DNA of 52,190 nucleotides. It comes from Actinomycetota bacterium. GTDB taxonomy: Bacteria > Actinomycetota > Thermoleophilia > Solirubrobacterales > 70-9. A model generated the notes under the pieces. That model was given only the letters and a program-made list of their open reading frames with translations. It was not told the origin of the DNA and ran no database searches. Location of the stretch: assembly GCA_016870325.1 (NCBI GenBank), contig VGBV01000003.1:1-52190 (forward strand). The letters are read 5' to 3'. Positions 18,872-27,029 of this stretch are shown in pieces (positions within the stretch are counted from its first letter, which is position 1; every line of letters begins with the position of its first letter). The translations under genes were made by a program, and so were the position numbers.

Positions 18872-19504
18872 TTGGGAAGCTCCACCGCACCCGAGGGCAG
18901 GGCCGGAGCCCGGGTCGCGATCGTGGACGAGAACGCGCTCTTCCGGCGCGGCGTGCGCGAGTAGCTGGAGGCGTCAGGGATCGAGGTCGTGGGCGAGGCG
19001 GCTGACGCCGACGGCGCCATCTCGCTCGCACGGCAGGAGCGCCCGGACATCTGCCTGATGGATGTCGCCGTGCCGGGGGCCTCGGGCATCGACGCGGCCA
19101 TCCGCGTGCGCGCGGCGGCGTCTGGAACGCGCGTGGTCATGCTCGCCGCAAGGCTGGATGAGAAGCTGGTCGTCGCCGCCCTCGACGCGGGCGCCTGCGG
19201 TTACCTGCTCAAGGACTCGAGCGGCGACCAGATCGTGGACGCGATCCACGCCGTGGCCGGGGGGTAGGCGGTGCTGTCGCCGAGGGCCGCATCGGTGCTT
19301 GTCATGGACCCGGCTCGCATCGGCCGGGCCCTTCGTGGCGTTCTGGACGGCGAGGCCGCGATCCCGCGGACCCTCGTCGCGCAGCTCGTGGTGGACCTGC
19401 AGGCCCAGGGCAGGCGGAGGGTGATCGCCGGCAAGAGGGGCCGAGCTGGGCTGACTGGTCGGCAGTGGGAGGTGCGTCCGCCTCAGGCCGGAGAGGCAGC
19501 GTAG
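18872..19504 (+). pseudogene. NarL/FixJ-type response regulator with two in-frame TAG codons
   Basis: One frame reads through an almost complete receiver domain: ARVAIVDENALFRRGVRE, a TAG at 18962-18964, IEVVGEAADADGAI, ICLMDVAVPGASGID with the phospho-acceptor Asp, and CGYLLKDSS. A second TAG at 19265-19267 follows AIHAVAGG, and the same frame goes on with AVLSPRAASVLV to LTGRQWEV, the beginning of a LuxR-type HTH. The HTH is then cut short. No histidine kinase is adjacent. The 3' end overlaps the convergent thioesterase gene. Confidence 0.78.
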
Positions 19505-19896
19505 GCCGCCAGGCCGTCGCGCACGCGCTCGGGGATCGGGGCGGTGCCCTCGCCCTTGGCGGGGACGAAGACGTGGCGGAGCTCGCCCTCGGTGGTGGCC
19601 TCGCCGTCTCGCTCCAGCCGGAAGTTCGTGGTCATCGAGGTCGTGCCCAGGCGGGTGAGGGCGAGCACGACGTCGAACTCGTCGTCGAAGCGGAGCGGGG
19701 CCAGGTAGCGGATCCGGGCCTCGGCGACGACCATGTCGGTGCCGGCCGAGATCATCTCATCGTAGCCGCCCACCTCGCGCCACAGCTCGGTCATGCCGAC
19801 GTCCACGTAGGCCATGTAGTTGGCGTTGAAGACGACGCCCTGCGGGTCGCACTCGTGGTAGCGGACGCGCTGGGTGTACCTGAACTCCCTGGCCAA
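19483..19896 (-). CDS. Hotdog-fold acyl-CoA thioesterase
   Basis: 137 aa with the 4-hydroxybenzoyl-CoA thioesterase-type motif RVRYHECDPQGVVFNANYMA (the Asp is the catalytic residue of the family), followed by YLAPLRFDDEF and RLERDGEATTEGEL. It would hydrolyse an acyl-CoA in the cytoplasm. The start is a TTG seven bases after the malyl-CoA lyase stop, so it is co-transcribed with that gene. By position it could serve as a (methyl)malyl-CoA thioesterase, the step done by the unrelated Mcl2 in proteobacteria; this is inference only. Confidence 0.82.
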   Translation of the reverse strand: MAREFRYTQRVRYHECDPQGVVFNANYMAYVDVGMTELWREVGGYDEMISAGTDMVVAEARIRYLAPLRFDDEFDVVLALTRLGTTSMTTNFRLERDGEATTEGELRHVFVPAKGEGTAPIPERVRDGLAAYAASPA

Positions 19897-19903
19897 GGCA
19901 GGG

Positions 19904-20959
19904 CTACGCCTTCATCCCGTAGGCCTCGGCCAGCTCCGGATCCTTGCGCGCGAGCATCTCGGCCAGGTCCACCATCACCTTGCACTGCTTCCAGGTGGCG
20001 TCGTCCTGCATCTTGCCGTCGATCATGTGGACGCCCTTGCCGTCCGGGATCGCCTCCAGCACCTTCTTCGCGAACAGGACCTCGTCCGGCGGCGGGCTGA
20101 ACACCCTCTTGGCGATCTCGATCTGCACGGGGTGCAGCGACCAGGCCCCGACGCAGCCGAGCAGGAAGGCGGCCCGGAACTGGGTCTCGCAGCCCTCCGT
20201 GTCCTTGATGTCGCCGAAGGGGCCGTAGAAGGGGAGGATGCCGGCGCCCGCACAAGCGTCAACCATGCGGGCGATCGAGTAGTGCCACGGGTCCTGCTGG
20301 TAGCTCGCGCGCTCGGCGTCCGGGTTGTCCGGGTCCGGGTCCTCGATCGAGCGGTATCCGGGATGGCCGCCGCCCACGCGCGTCGTCTTCATGCGCCGGG
20401 ACGCCGCCAGGTCGGCCGGGCCGAAGCTCATGCCCTGCATGCGCGGGCTGGCCGTGGCGATGTCCTCCAGATTGGTCACCCCCTGCGCGGTCTCCAGGAT
20501 CGCGTGCAGCAGCAGCGGCCGCTCGAGGCCGGCCTTGGCCTCGAGCTGGGCCAGCAGCTGGTCCATGTAGTGGATGTCCCAGGGGCCCTCGACCTTGGGG
20601 ACCATGATCACCTCCAGCTTGTCGCCGACCTCGGTCACGAGCCGGGTAACGTCGTCCAGCACCCAGGGGCTCTCGAGCGAGTTGACCCGCGTCCACAGCG
20701 CGGTCTCGCCGAAGTCGGTCGCCTTCGCGGCCTCGATCAGGCCCTCGCGAGCGGCCTCCTTGTTGTCCACGGTGACGGCGTCCTCGAGGTTGCCCAGCAG
20801 CACGTCCGCCTGCTTGGACATGTCGGGGACCTTCGCCGCCATCTTCTCGTTGGAGGCGTCGAAGAAATGGATCATTCGCGACGGCTTGACGGGGATCTCG
20901 CGCAGGGGCTCGGGCGCGCCGATCGCCTTCGGCTTCAGGAAGTCTCGGGGGCTTCTCAT
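19904..20959 (-). CDS. mcl: HpcH/HpaI-family CoA lyase (malyl-CoA / beta-methylmalyl-CoA lyase-like)
   Basis: 351 aa, TIM-barrel CitE/Mcl fold. Conserved parts are [20 protein letters not shown], the Arg loop [32 protein letters not shown], the metal ligands in AILETAQGV (Glu) and MSFGPADLA (Asp), and [14 protein letters not shown] near the C-terminus. The family cleaves malyl-CoA to acetyl-CoA plus glyoxylate and beta-methylmalyl-CoA to propionyl-CoA plus glyoxylate. The nearby ccr, meaA, maoC and acyl-CoA dehydrogenase support that role here over citrate lyase, whose partner subunits are absent. ATG at 20959. Confidence 0.87.
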   Translation of the reverse strand: MRSPRDFLKPKAIGAPEPLREIPVKPSRMIHFFDASNEKMAAKVPDMSKQADVLLGNLEDAVTVDNKEAAREGLIEAAKATDFGETALWTRVNSLESPWVLDDVTRLVTEVGDKLEVIMVPKVEGPWDIHYMDQLLAQLEAKAGLERPLLLHAILETAQGVTNLEDIATASPRMQGMSFGPADLAASRRMKTTRVGGGHPGYRSIEDPDPDNPDAERASYQQDPWHYSIARMVDACAGAGILPFYGPFGDIKDTEGCETQFRAAFLLGCVGAWSLHPVQIEIAKRVFSPPPDEVLFAKKVLEAIPDGKGVHMIDGKMQDDATWKQCKVMVDLAEMLARKDPELAEAYGMKA

Positions 20960-21007
20960 CGGTCTCCTGGTTGCAGTTCCGGTCGACGGAACGCTAGCGT
21001 GCGGCAC

Positions 21008-21454
21008 GTGTCCACGGTCCGCCCGGCGCTGCCAGAGGAGGTCGAGCGCGTGCTCGGCATGTACGAGTGGCTGTTCGCGCCTCCCGGCTCGCTGCCGCCC
21101 GGCTGGGACACGAGACACGCCCGCGAGGCGATCGCCGCGACCATCGCCGGTGAGGGCTCGACCCTGCTGGTCGCCGAGCGCCGCGGCGAGCTGCTCGGCT
21201 TCTGCAGCGCCTACCTCGACCTCGACTCGGTCCGCTACGGCCTGCGCTGCTGGGTCGAGGACCTCGCCGTCAGCCCGGCGCACCGCTCCCAGGGAGTCGG
21301 CGAGGCGCTGCTCGACGCGGCCAGGGAGTGGGGCGGCGAGCGCGGCGCGACGCACCTGGAGCTGGACAGCGGGGTCGCGCGCGCCGACGCCCACCGCTTC
21401 TATCAGCGAGAGGGCCCCGACTGGGAGTCGAAGCAGTACTCCTGGCTGCTCTGA
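21008..21454 (+). CDS. GNAT family N-acetyltransferase
   Basis: 148 aa. The acetyl-CoA pyrophosphate loop is seen in [20 protein letters not shown] (R-x-x-G-x-G/A type), preceded by [18 protein letters not shown] and followed by [17 protein letters not shown] and FYQREG, all usual for GNAT enzymes. The acceptor is unknown. Two GTG starts are possible (20999 and 21008). It is divergent from the malyl-CoA lyase gene with only about 50 bases between them. Confidence 0.85.
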   Translation: MSTVRPALPEEVERVLGMYEWLFAPPGSLPPGWDTRHAREAIAATIAGEGSTLLVAERRGELLGFCSAYLDLDSVRYGLRCWVEDLAVSPAHRSQGVGEALLDAAREWGGERGATHLELDSGVARADAHRFYQREGPDWESKQYSWLL

Positions 21455-21543
21455 GTTGCGGGCGCAGCCAGGCGGCTCCCCTATCCTGCGGATCCCGTGC
21501 CCGAGGGCGCCCAGCATCGCCCAATCGAGATCGAGAAGGAGCC

Positions 21544-22773
21544 ATGGCCGTAGCCACCGCGAGCACCGAGAGCAACCCCGCCGGCGTCGACGGGCTGACC
21601 GACGACCAGAAGGCGATCGTCGAGATGGTCCATCAGTTCGTCGACGAGCAGATCATCCCGAATGCCGAGGAGTACGACGCCGAGGACAAGTTCCCCGAGC
21701 CGATCGTCGAGCAGATGAAGGAGCTAGGGCTGTTCGGGGTCACGATCCCCGAGGAGTACGGGGGCATGGGCCTCGACCTCGCGACCTACGCGCTGATCGT
21801 CGAGGAGCTGAGCCGCGGCTGGATCTCGATCTCGGGCGTCGTCAACACGCACTTCATCGGCTCCTACCTGCTGATGAAGTTCGGGACCGACGAGCAGCGC
21901 CGGCATTTCCTGCCGAAGATGGCGACCGGCGAGATCCGCGCCGCCTTCTCGCTCTCGGAGCCCGAGGTCGGCTCCGACGTGCAGGGCATCAAGTCCACCG
22001 CCAAGCAGGACGGCGATCACTGGGTCCTCGACGGGCAGAAGATGTGGGTCACCAACGGCCTTGGCTCCGGGGTCGTGTTCGTGCTCATGAAGAGCGACCC
22101 GAATGCCGACCCGCCCCACAGGGGCATGACCTGCTTCATCACCGAGAAGGAGCCCTGGGCCGAGAAGAACAGCGGCGACTTCGCGGGTCTCGAGATCCCG
22201 CCCAAGATCAAGAAGATGGGCTACAAGGGCGTCGAGTCGACCGAGCTGGTCTACGACGGCTACCGCTGTCCCGAGAGCCGCATCCTGGGCGGCCCCGACG
22301 GAGTCGGCAAGGGCTTCAGCCAGATGATGGACGCGCTCGAGGTCGGCCGGGTCAACGTCGCCGCTCGCGGCGTCGGAATCGCCCAGCGCGCCCTGGAGCT
22401 GGCGCTCCGCTACAGCCAGGAGCGCAAGACCTTCGGCAAGCCGATCGCCCAGCACCAGGCGATCCTGTTCAAGCTCGCCGACATGGCGACCAAGATCGAG
22501 GCCGCCCGCCTGGTCACCCGCAAGGCGGCGCGCATGAAGGACGCCGGCGAGCGCTCGGACCTCGAAGCCGGGATGGCGAAGCTCCTAGCTTCCGAGACTG
22601 GCGTGGAGTGCGTCGAGGACTCCTTCCGCATCCACGGCGGCTACGGCTACTCGAAGGAGTACGAGATCGAGCGGCTCTATCGCGATGCGCCGCTGCTGCT
22701 GATCGGCGAGGGAACCTCGGAGATCCAGCGCATGGTGATCGGCAAGAAGCTGCTGGAGCGGAACAAGATTTGA
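21544..22773 (+). CDS. Acyl-CoA dehydrogenase, candidate (2S)-methylsuccinyl-CoA dehydrogenase
   Basis: 409 aa flavoprotein. FAD and substrate motifs are seen in [41 protein letters not shown] and [20 protein letters not shown]; the catalytic base is the Glu in [14 protein letters not shown] near the C-terminus. By sequence alone it is a short/branched-chain acyl-CoA dehydrogenase. It sits between the malyl-CoA lyase and MaoC genes, as in the Streptomyces ethylmalonyl-CoA cluster, so oxidation of methylsuccinyl-CoA to mesaconyl-CoA is the preferred assignment. Isovaleryl-, isobutyryl- or 2-methylbutyryl-CoA remain possible. ATG 21544 follows AAGGAG closely. Confidence 0.85.
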   Translation: MAVATASTESNPAGVDGLTDDQKAIVEMVHQFVDEQIIPNAEEYDAEDKFPEPIVEQMKELGLFGVTIPEEYGGMGLDLATYALIVEELSRGWISISGVVNTHFIGSYLLMKFGTDEQRRHFLPKMATGEIRAAFSLSEPEVGSDVQGIKSTAKQDGDHWVLDGQKMWVTNGLGSGVVFVLMKSDPNADPPHRGMTCFITEKEPWAEKNSGDFAGLEIPPKIKKMGYKGVESTELVYDGYRCPESRILGGPDGVGKGFSQMMDALEVGRVNVAARGVGIAQRALELALRYSQERKTFGKPIAQHQAILFKLADMATKIEAARLVTRKAARMKDAGERSDLEAGMAKLLASETGVECVEDSFRIHGGYGYSKEYEIERLYRDAPLLLIGEGTSEIQRMVIGKKLLERNKI

Positions 22774-22809
22774 CTCACAAATCGCTACGGGAAAGGGAGT
22801 GGGCAGAGC

Positions 22810-23370
22810 ATGATTGCAAGCAAGTTGAACTACGCGAACGTGATGGCGACCATCGCCGTCTTCTTGGCCCTCGGCGGGGGCGCGTTCGCCGCTGTGAAGC
22901 TGGGCAAGAACTCCGTCAAGACGAAGAACATCGCGGGTAAGGCCGTGACCGCGAACAAGCTGGCCAACAACGCTGTCACCGAGGCCAAGATCGCCGGTGG
23001 CGCCGTGACCGAGGCCAAGATCGCCGGTGGCGCCGTGACCGAGGCGAAGGTCAAGAAGCTGACCTACACGGCCGTCAGCGGCTTCACCAACGGCTGGAGC
23101 GCCGCCGGCGGCATTCCCGCGCCGGAGTACGGCAAGGACGCGCTCGGGATCGTCCACCTGCGTGGCAACATGGCCAGCGGGACCGACAACCTGCCGGCCT
23201 TCACGCTGCCGACCGGGGTTCGGCCCGCCAAGGACATCTCGACCGCGACGACCTCCGGTTTCTCAACCGAGTGCACGATCGGGGTCGAGGCGAACGGCGA
23301 GGTCACCTCGACGGGCTGCAACAACCTGTTCGTGTCCCTGGACACGATCACGTTCTCGGCGGCCCCCTAG
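22810..23370 (+). CDS. Thermoleophilia-type secreted repeat protein
   Basis: 186 aa. The N-terminus KLNYANVMATIAVFLALGGG followed by AFAAVKLGKNSVKT is typical of a large secreted family that I know mainly from Solirubrobacterales-type genomes. A signal peptide is followed by N-S-V-K-T-K-N-I-A-G and A-V-T-x-A/N-K decapeptide repeats (residues 37-80), which in this family form a short beta-helix-like or left-handed stalk. The C-terminal 100 residues carry two Cys and form a beta-rich domain (DALGIVHLRGNMASG). Function unknown; surface location is likely. Two of the repeats are identical at the DNA level. Confidence 0.82.
   Translation: MIASKLNYANVMATIAVFLALGGGAFAAVKLGKNSVKTKNIAGKAVTANKLANNAVTEAKIAGGAVTEAKIAGGAVTEAKVKKLTYTAVSGFTNGWSAAGGIPAPEYGKDALGIVHLRGNMASGTDNLPAFTLPTGVRPAKDISTATTSGFSTECTIGVEANGEVTSTGCNNLFVSLDTITFSAAP
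22981..23040 (+). repeat. 30-bp in-frame direct repeat, two exact copies
   Basis: Two identical 30-base units at 22981-23010 and 23011-23040, each coding EAKIAGGAVT, inside the stalk of the secreted protein. Exact identity, including third positions, shows a recent duplication. The length of 30 keeps the frame, so copy-number change would lengthen or shorten the stalk. Confidence 0.92.
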
Positions 23371-23391
23371 CCCGAACCGGCGGGTGAATTC

Positions 23392-23892
23392 GTGAGATCA
23401 GCCCGCCTCGCGGTCGTGGCGCTGGCGGTGGCCGTCTCGGTCACCGCCGGCGCCGCTTCGGGCTGCAGCGAGACCGACGACCTCTCCGACAGGCTGACCA
23501 AGGCCCAGTACGTGCTGGAGATGAAGGCGCTCGTCGCCAGGGTCCAGCGCGAGAGCAGGCTCGCGGCCGAGCTGCTGAGCGTGGACTCGCTGGCCGAGGC
23601 CGCGCCGGTGATCGGCGAGGTCGTAGAGCAGTTCGACGAGATCGTCGCCCGCCTCGAGGAGATCGAGCCGCCCGAGGAGGTCGCGACGGTCCACAACGCG
23701 CTCGCCTCGGCGATGTCGAGCGCCAGCGACCTGCTCACCGACGCCAAGGGGGCCGTGGAGTCCGACGACATCGCCTCGCTGCTGCTGCTGCTGGCACCAC
23801 AGCTCGCCGACTTCCGCGAGCAGTTCCGCGGCATCGTCTCCGGCTACGAGGCGCAGGGCTACGAGCTCGGCGCCGAGCCCCAAGCTCCCTGA
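23392..23892 (+). CDS. Putative lipoprotein, helical, unknown function
   Basis: 166 aa from a GTG start. Residues 1-25 form a signal peptide ending in AGAASGCS, a weak lipobox with Cys25 as the likely lipid anchor. The rest is almost all helical and acidic (KAQYVLEMKALVARVQRE, EVVEQFDEIVARLEEIEPPEEV), suggesting a helical bundle outside the membrane. Similar helical lipoproteins are common in actinobacteria without known role. It lies 21 bases after the repeat protein and may share its transcript. Confidence 0.72.
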   Translation: MRSARLAVVALAVAVSVTAGAASGCSETDDLSDRLTKAQYVLEMKALVARVQRESRLAAELLSVDSLAEAAPVIGEVVEQFDEIVARLEEIEPPEEVATVHNALASAMSSASDLLTDAKGAVESDDIASLLLLLAPQLADFREQFRGIVSGYEAQGYELGAEPQAP

Positions 23893-23917
23893 GCGCCGCT
23901 GAGATAGCGTGTTTCTC

Positions 23918-24280
23918 GTGGCCTCCACCCAGGAGCTGATCGCGACCGCGGTCGAGCGCTTCCAGGCCGACGTGCCGGCGCTCGCCAACCTGAAGCTCGT
24001 CTTCCAGCTCGACCTGCGCGGTCGCGGCGACGTGCAGATGTTCAGGGTCGCAGTGCCGGGCCCGGAGATCTCGAAGGGCCTGGCCGACGACGCTCGCGTC
24101 ACCGTCGAGATGCCGCGCTCCCACTTCAACGAGCTCGCCGCCGACGGCAAGGCCAAGCACTACCGCGAGGCCTACGAGGCCGGCCAGATCAAGGTCAGCG
24201 GCGACCCGGGGATCCAGAAGCTGATCGCCCAGGTGCTCGCCAAGCACGAGCAACGCGAGCACACCCGCAAGGTGCACTGA
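23918..24280 (+). CDS. SCP2-like sterol/lipid carrier domain protein
   Basis: 120 aa. The pattern LKLVFQLDLRGRGDVQMFRV, then DARVTVEMPRSHFNELAADG and GQIKVSGDPGIQKLIAQVL matches the single SCP2 domain (a beta-sheet floor with a hydrophobic tunnel and a C-terminal helix). Such proteins bind acyl-CoAs or lipids in the cytoplasm. GTG 23909 would add three residues; the MASTQELIATAVERF-type start at 23918 is preferred. Its place among acyl-CoA enzymes fits an acyl carrier role. Confidence 0.75.
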   Translation: MASTQELIATAVERFQADVPALANLKLVFQLDLRGRGDVQMFRVAVPGPEISKGLADDARVTVEMPRSHFNELAADGKAKHYREAYEAGQIKVSGDPGIQKLIAQVLAKHEQREHTRKVH

Positions 24281-24399
24281 GGGCGACCAGCCGCGCCGGA
24301 TGTCGCGGCCGCCAGGGAGCCCGCCTGACGGCGAAGCCGTCCCCTAGCATCGCGCCAGCGGAGGGGTTCCCGAAACCGGCCAAGGAGACTGACCCAAGC

Positions 24400-24924
24400 A
24401 TGAGCGACGAGAAGCACGAACTGAGCACCGACCAGGCCGAGCGCGAGGCCTCCGGAGCGCACGAGTACGGGCGCTACCTGGAGGAGTTCGAGGTCGGCGC
24501 CGTCTACAAGCACTGGCCGGCCAAGACCGTGACCGAGGCCGATGACCACCTGTTCTGCCTGGTCACGATGAACCACCACCCGCTGCACCTGAACGACGTC
24601 TACGCCTCGCAGAGCCAGCAGGGCCAGAACGTCGTCGTCGGGCCGTTGGTCTACTCGCTGGCGCTGGGCATGTCGGTCAGCGACGTCTCGGGCAAGGCGA
24701 TCGCGAACCTGGCGACAGAGGAGCTGAGCCACCCGGCGCCCGTGTTCCACGGGGACACGCTCTTCTGCGAGTCCGAGGTGCTCGAGGTCAGACCGTCGTC
24801 CTCGAAGCCCGATCGAGGGGTAGTCCGCGTTCATACTCGTGTTTACAAGCAGGACGGGACGCTCGTCGCCGAGTTCAAGCGCGCGGTGCTCGTCCCCAGA
24901 AAGAACCCAGGAGAGGAGAGCTGA
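24400..24924 (+). CDS. MaoC-family hydratase, candidate mesaconyl-CoA hydratase
   Basis: 174 aa, hotdog fold. The segment YLEEFEVGAVYKHWPAKTVT, TEADDHLFCLVTMNHHPLHL and NVVVGPLVYSLALGMSVSDV are characteristic of the MaoC subgroup clustered with ccr, meaA and citE-like genes in Streptomyces and with citE and fadE19 in Mycobacterium. N-H-H-P-L-H replaces the common D-x-N-P-[LIV]-H hydratase motif, which seems normal for this subgroup. The proposed reaction is mesaconyl-C1-CoA to beta-methylmalyl-CoA. ATG 24400 lies about 12 bases after AAGGAG, and its stop overlaps the next gene in TGATG. Confidence 0.87.
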   Translation: MSDEKHELSTDQAEREASGAHEYGRYLEEFEVGAVYKHWPAKTVTEADDHLFCLVTMNHHPLHLNDVYASQSQQGQNVVVGPLVYSLALGMSVSDVSGKAIANLATEELSHPAPVFHGDTLFCESEVLEVRPSSSKPDRGVVRVHTRVYKQDGTLVAEFKRAVLVPRKNPGEES

Positions 24925-25133
24925 TGGTCAACTTCAAGAAGCTCACCGACAAGGCCAAGGAACATGTCGACAAGCGCGGCGGGACCGACGCGCTCAAGGG
25001 CGACCTGGACGAGCTCAAGGACATCGCAAAGGGCAAGGGCAGCGTCAAGGACAAGGCCAAGGCGGCCGGTCAGGCGATCAAGGAGCCGGGCGCCAAGGAC
25101 GAGGGCTCCGACGCGAACACGCCCCAGCAGTAG
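24924..25133 (+). CDS. MT0933-like (Rv0909-type) small protein
   Basis: 69 aa, highly charged. The start MVNFKKLTDKAKEHVDKRGG with the later DELKDIAKGKGSVKDKAKAA resembles the MT0933-like antitoxin family (Rv0909 of M. tuberculosis), with a disordered acidic tail. No toxin-like gene is beside it, so an antitoxin role is doubtful and a general stress-related small protein is equally possible. Its ATG shares a base with the MaoC stop, so translation is coupled. Confidence 0.65.
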   Translation: MVNFKKLTDKAKEHVDKRGGTDALKGDLDELKDIAKGKGSVKDKAKAAGQAIKEPGAKDEGSDANTPQQ

Positions 25134-26080
25134 GTGCAGCGCCTCGCCCTTGCGCTGATCCTGGCGGGCGCGAGCCTCTCCGCCGCGGCGCCCGCAGGGG
25201 CCGCCACGTTCACGGTAGGCAGCAGCGACGACGAGGCCGACCTCGCGCTGGACGGGACATGTGACATCGCGCCCGGCGCGGCCGTCGAGTGCACCCTGCG
25301 CGCCGCGCTGCAGGAGGCGAACGACACCGGCGCGGCGGACCTGATCGAGCTGCCGCGCCTGGACGACCCCTACGAGCTCAGCCTCGGCGGGCCCGGCGAG
25401 GACGACGCCGCGGGAAGAGACCTCGAGTGGTGGCGCCGCTGACCCTGCAGGGGTCCAGCCAGCCCGTGATCGACGGCCTCGGCGCCGACAGGGTGCTGCA
25501 CATCGGGCCCAGCGGCGACCCCACGGTGACGGTCGCGGGCGTCGAGCTGCGCAACGGCGGCGGCGTCTCTGCCGGCGCGGGGATCATGGTCGAGGACGGC
25601 CTGCTCTCGCTGCAGTCCTCCACCGTCGCGGACAGCACCGCCGCGGCGGGCGGCGACGCCGAGGGCGGCGGAATCTGGATCGGGGCCCCCGGGTCTCACG
25701 CGATCGGCTCCTCGACGATCTCCGGCAACTCGGCCCAGGGCGGCTCGACCGCCTTCGGTGGCGGCCTCGCGCTCGATTCGCCGGCGGCCTCGGCGACGCT
25801 GACGAACACGACGGTCGGCGGCTTGGACCGGATCTGCGCCGGCAAGGGAGCGGACCGCGTCTACGGCGGCGCCGGCAACGATCGCATTGCGGGCGAGGAC
25901 GGCAAGGACAGGCTCTTCGGCCAGGCCGGGGTGGACCTGCTGTTCGGGAACACCGCCCGCGACGTGCTCAGCGGCGGCAAGGGGCGCGACACGATGAACG
26001 GCGGCGGCTCACGCGACCGCTGCAAGGGCGGCGGGAAGGACCGGATCAAGCGTTGTCAGTGCGCCTCGTCCTGCGCGTGA
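25134..26080 (+). pseudogene. Secreted CSLREA/RTX beta-helix protein with a frameshift
   Basis: The GTG at 25134 begins a signal peptide (LALALILAGASLSAAAPAGA) and an N-terminal FTVGSSDDEADLALDGTC with ECTLRAALQEANDTG, the CSLREA-type start of secreted beta-helix proteins. The frame stops at 25442. Loss of one G in a GAGGTGGTG-like site near 25426 explains it: the -1 frame continues with VVAPLTLQGSSQPVIDGLG, beta-helix rungs, then RTX-like Ca-binding repeats (GGAGNDRIAGEDGKD, GGKGRDTMNGGG) to 26080. With that single base restored, the product would be one protein of about 315 aa. It is either a recent pseudogene or an assembly error. Confidence 0.75.
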
Positions 26081-26625
26081 GCCGGGGGGCGTGACTCCTC
26101 GGCCAGCGAGGTCAGCTCGAGCACGCCTCGCGAGGCCGACTCCAGCACCTCGGTGGCCTCCTCGGTCGAGCGCGCGTAGAGCTCGACAAGCATGTGCACG
26201 ATGATCCGCTCCTCGTCGTGCTTGTGGAAGCGGACGTGTGTGAAGAACTCGCGCACGCCCTGCTCGCCGAAGGCGCCGTAGGTGAGCGATTCGGTGGCGC
26301 CGTCCCCCGAGCAGGTCTCGACCTGGTCCTGGTCGACGGTGACCGTGCAGGAGGCGACCCACGGCGTGCCGGCCACCATCCGCTCCCAGCGGTCCTCCAC
26401 CGGCACGACCCTGTCCTCCTGCACGGTCAGGTGGGGCTGATCGTGGAGGCAGCGCAGGCACTGCACTACGGCGTCGGAGACCTCGTCCAGGCGGTCGGAG
26501 GGCTCGCCCGTCTCGGGGTCGACCTTGAGGATCGCGTCGTAGTGGAGCTGGACCTCGAGGTCGCGCGCCCAGCAGCGGTAGCAGCGAAGCCACGCGGCCC
26601 TGTCGCCGTTCAGCTCCTCGTTCAT
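26056..26625 (-). CDS. Double-CxxC protein of unknown function
   Basis: 189 aa, soluble, acidic. Two Cys pairs, CYRC (residues 15-18) and CLRC (56-59), probably bind one zinc in the N-terminal third. The middle shows beta-strands (VASCTVTVDQDQVETCSG) and the C-terminal third is helical (RIIVHMLVELYARSTEEATE). I do not recognise the family. ATG 26625 is chosen because the residues before it are low-complexity; the frame is open to 26991. It is downstream of meaA on the same strand but separated by a 400-base gap with a long inverted repeat. Its 3' end overlaps the convergent RTX gene by 25 bases. Confidence 0.65.
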   Translation of the reverse strand: MNEELNGDRAAWLRCYRCWARDLEVQLHYDAILKVDPETGEPSDRLDEVSDAVVQCLRCLHDQPHLTVQEDRVVPVEDRWERMVAGTPWVASCTVTVDQDQVETCSGDGATESLTYGAFGEQGVREFFTHVRFHKHDEERIIVHMLVELYARSTEEATEVLESASRGVLELTSLAEESRPPAHAQDEAH

Positions 26626-26709
26626 CGCCCTCAGGCTAGCGGCAGGGCGCGTCAGAGCTGAGAGAGATCCATCGTCCGGGTCGGGGCGGGGCCGGGGGCC
26701 GCCTACCTC

Positions 26710-26989
26710 GCTGATTCGCCGATCGGCCGCAGCTGCCGTCCGAGGGCCGCAGTCCGGCTGCATACGCTCGCACGGCGGCCCCCGGCCCCGCCACGATCCG
26801 CCGGGTGCAGCTCTCAAGGTCGCCACGTCCCTGAAGCTCGCGTGGACCGGTGCCGAGCGCGCGACGGCATCCTGGCGCGCAAGTCCCTCGGGCTCGGGCG
26901 TTGCTGCGCGGGCGGGGGCCGCGGGAGGGTGCGTATGCAGCCGCCCGGTTGGACGGCGGACGGGCGCTGTGGCCGATCGGCGAATCAGC
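26710..26989. repeat. Long imperfect inverted repeat in the meaA downstream gap
   Basis: The arms at 26710-26767 and 26931-26989 are inverted copies of each other. The outer 19 bases (GCTGATTCGCCGATCGGCC) and inner 12 bases (GGCTGCATACGC) match perfectly, with a diverged middle, and weaker likeness (GGCGGCCCCCG against CGGGGGCCG) continues inwards and outwards. The enclosed 163 bases hold no convincing gene. This gap (26626-27029) otherwise shows no gene. The structure may be two inverted copies of a small repeat family or one foldable element. Confidence 0.75.
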
Positions 26990-27029
26990 ACCCGACGCGG
27001 CCCCCGCCTGCGCCCGCAACCTGGGAGCC

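Noticed and set aside
18962-19267. Amber (TAG) recoding
   Set aside because: TAG clearly ends glnA, the RlpA-like gene, the PucR-type gene and others, so it is a standard stop here.
24924-25133. Toxin-antitoxin pair at the MT0933-like gene
   Set aside because: No toxin-like gene is next to it; the neighbours are a hydratase and a secreted protein.
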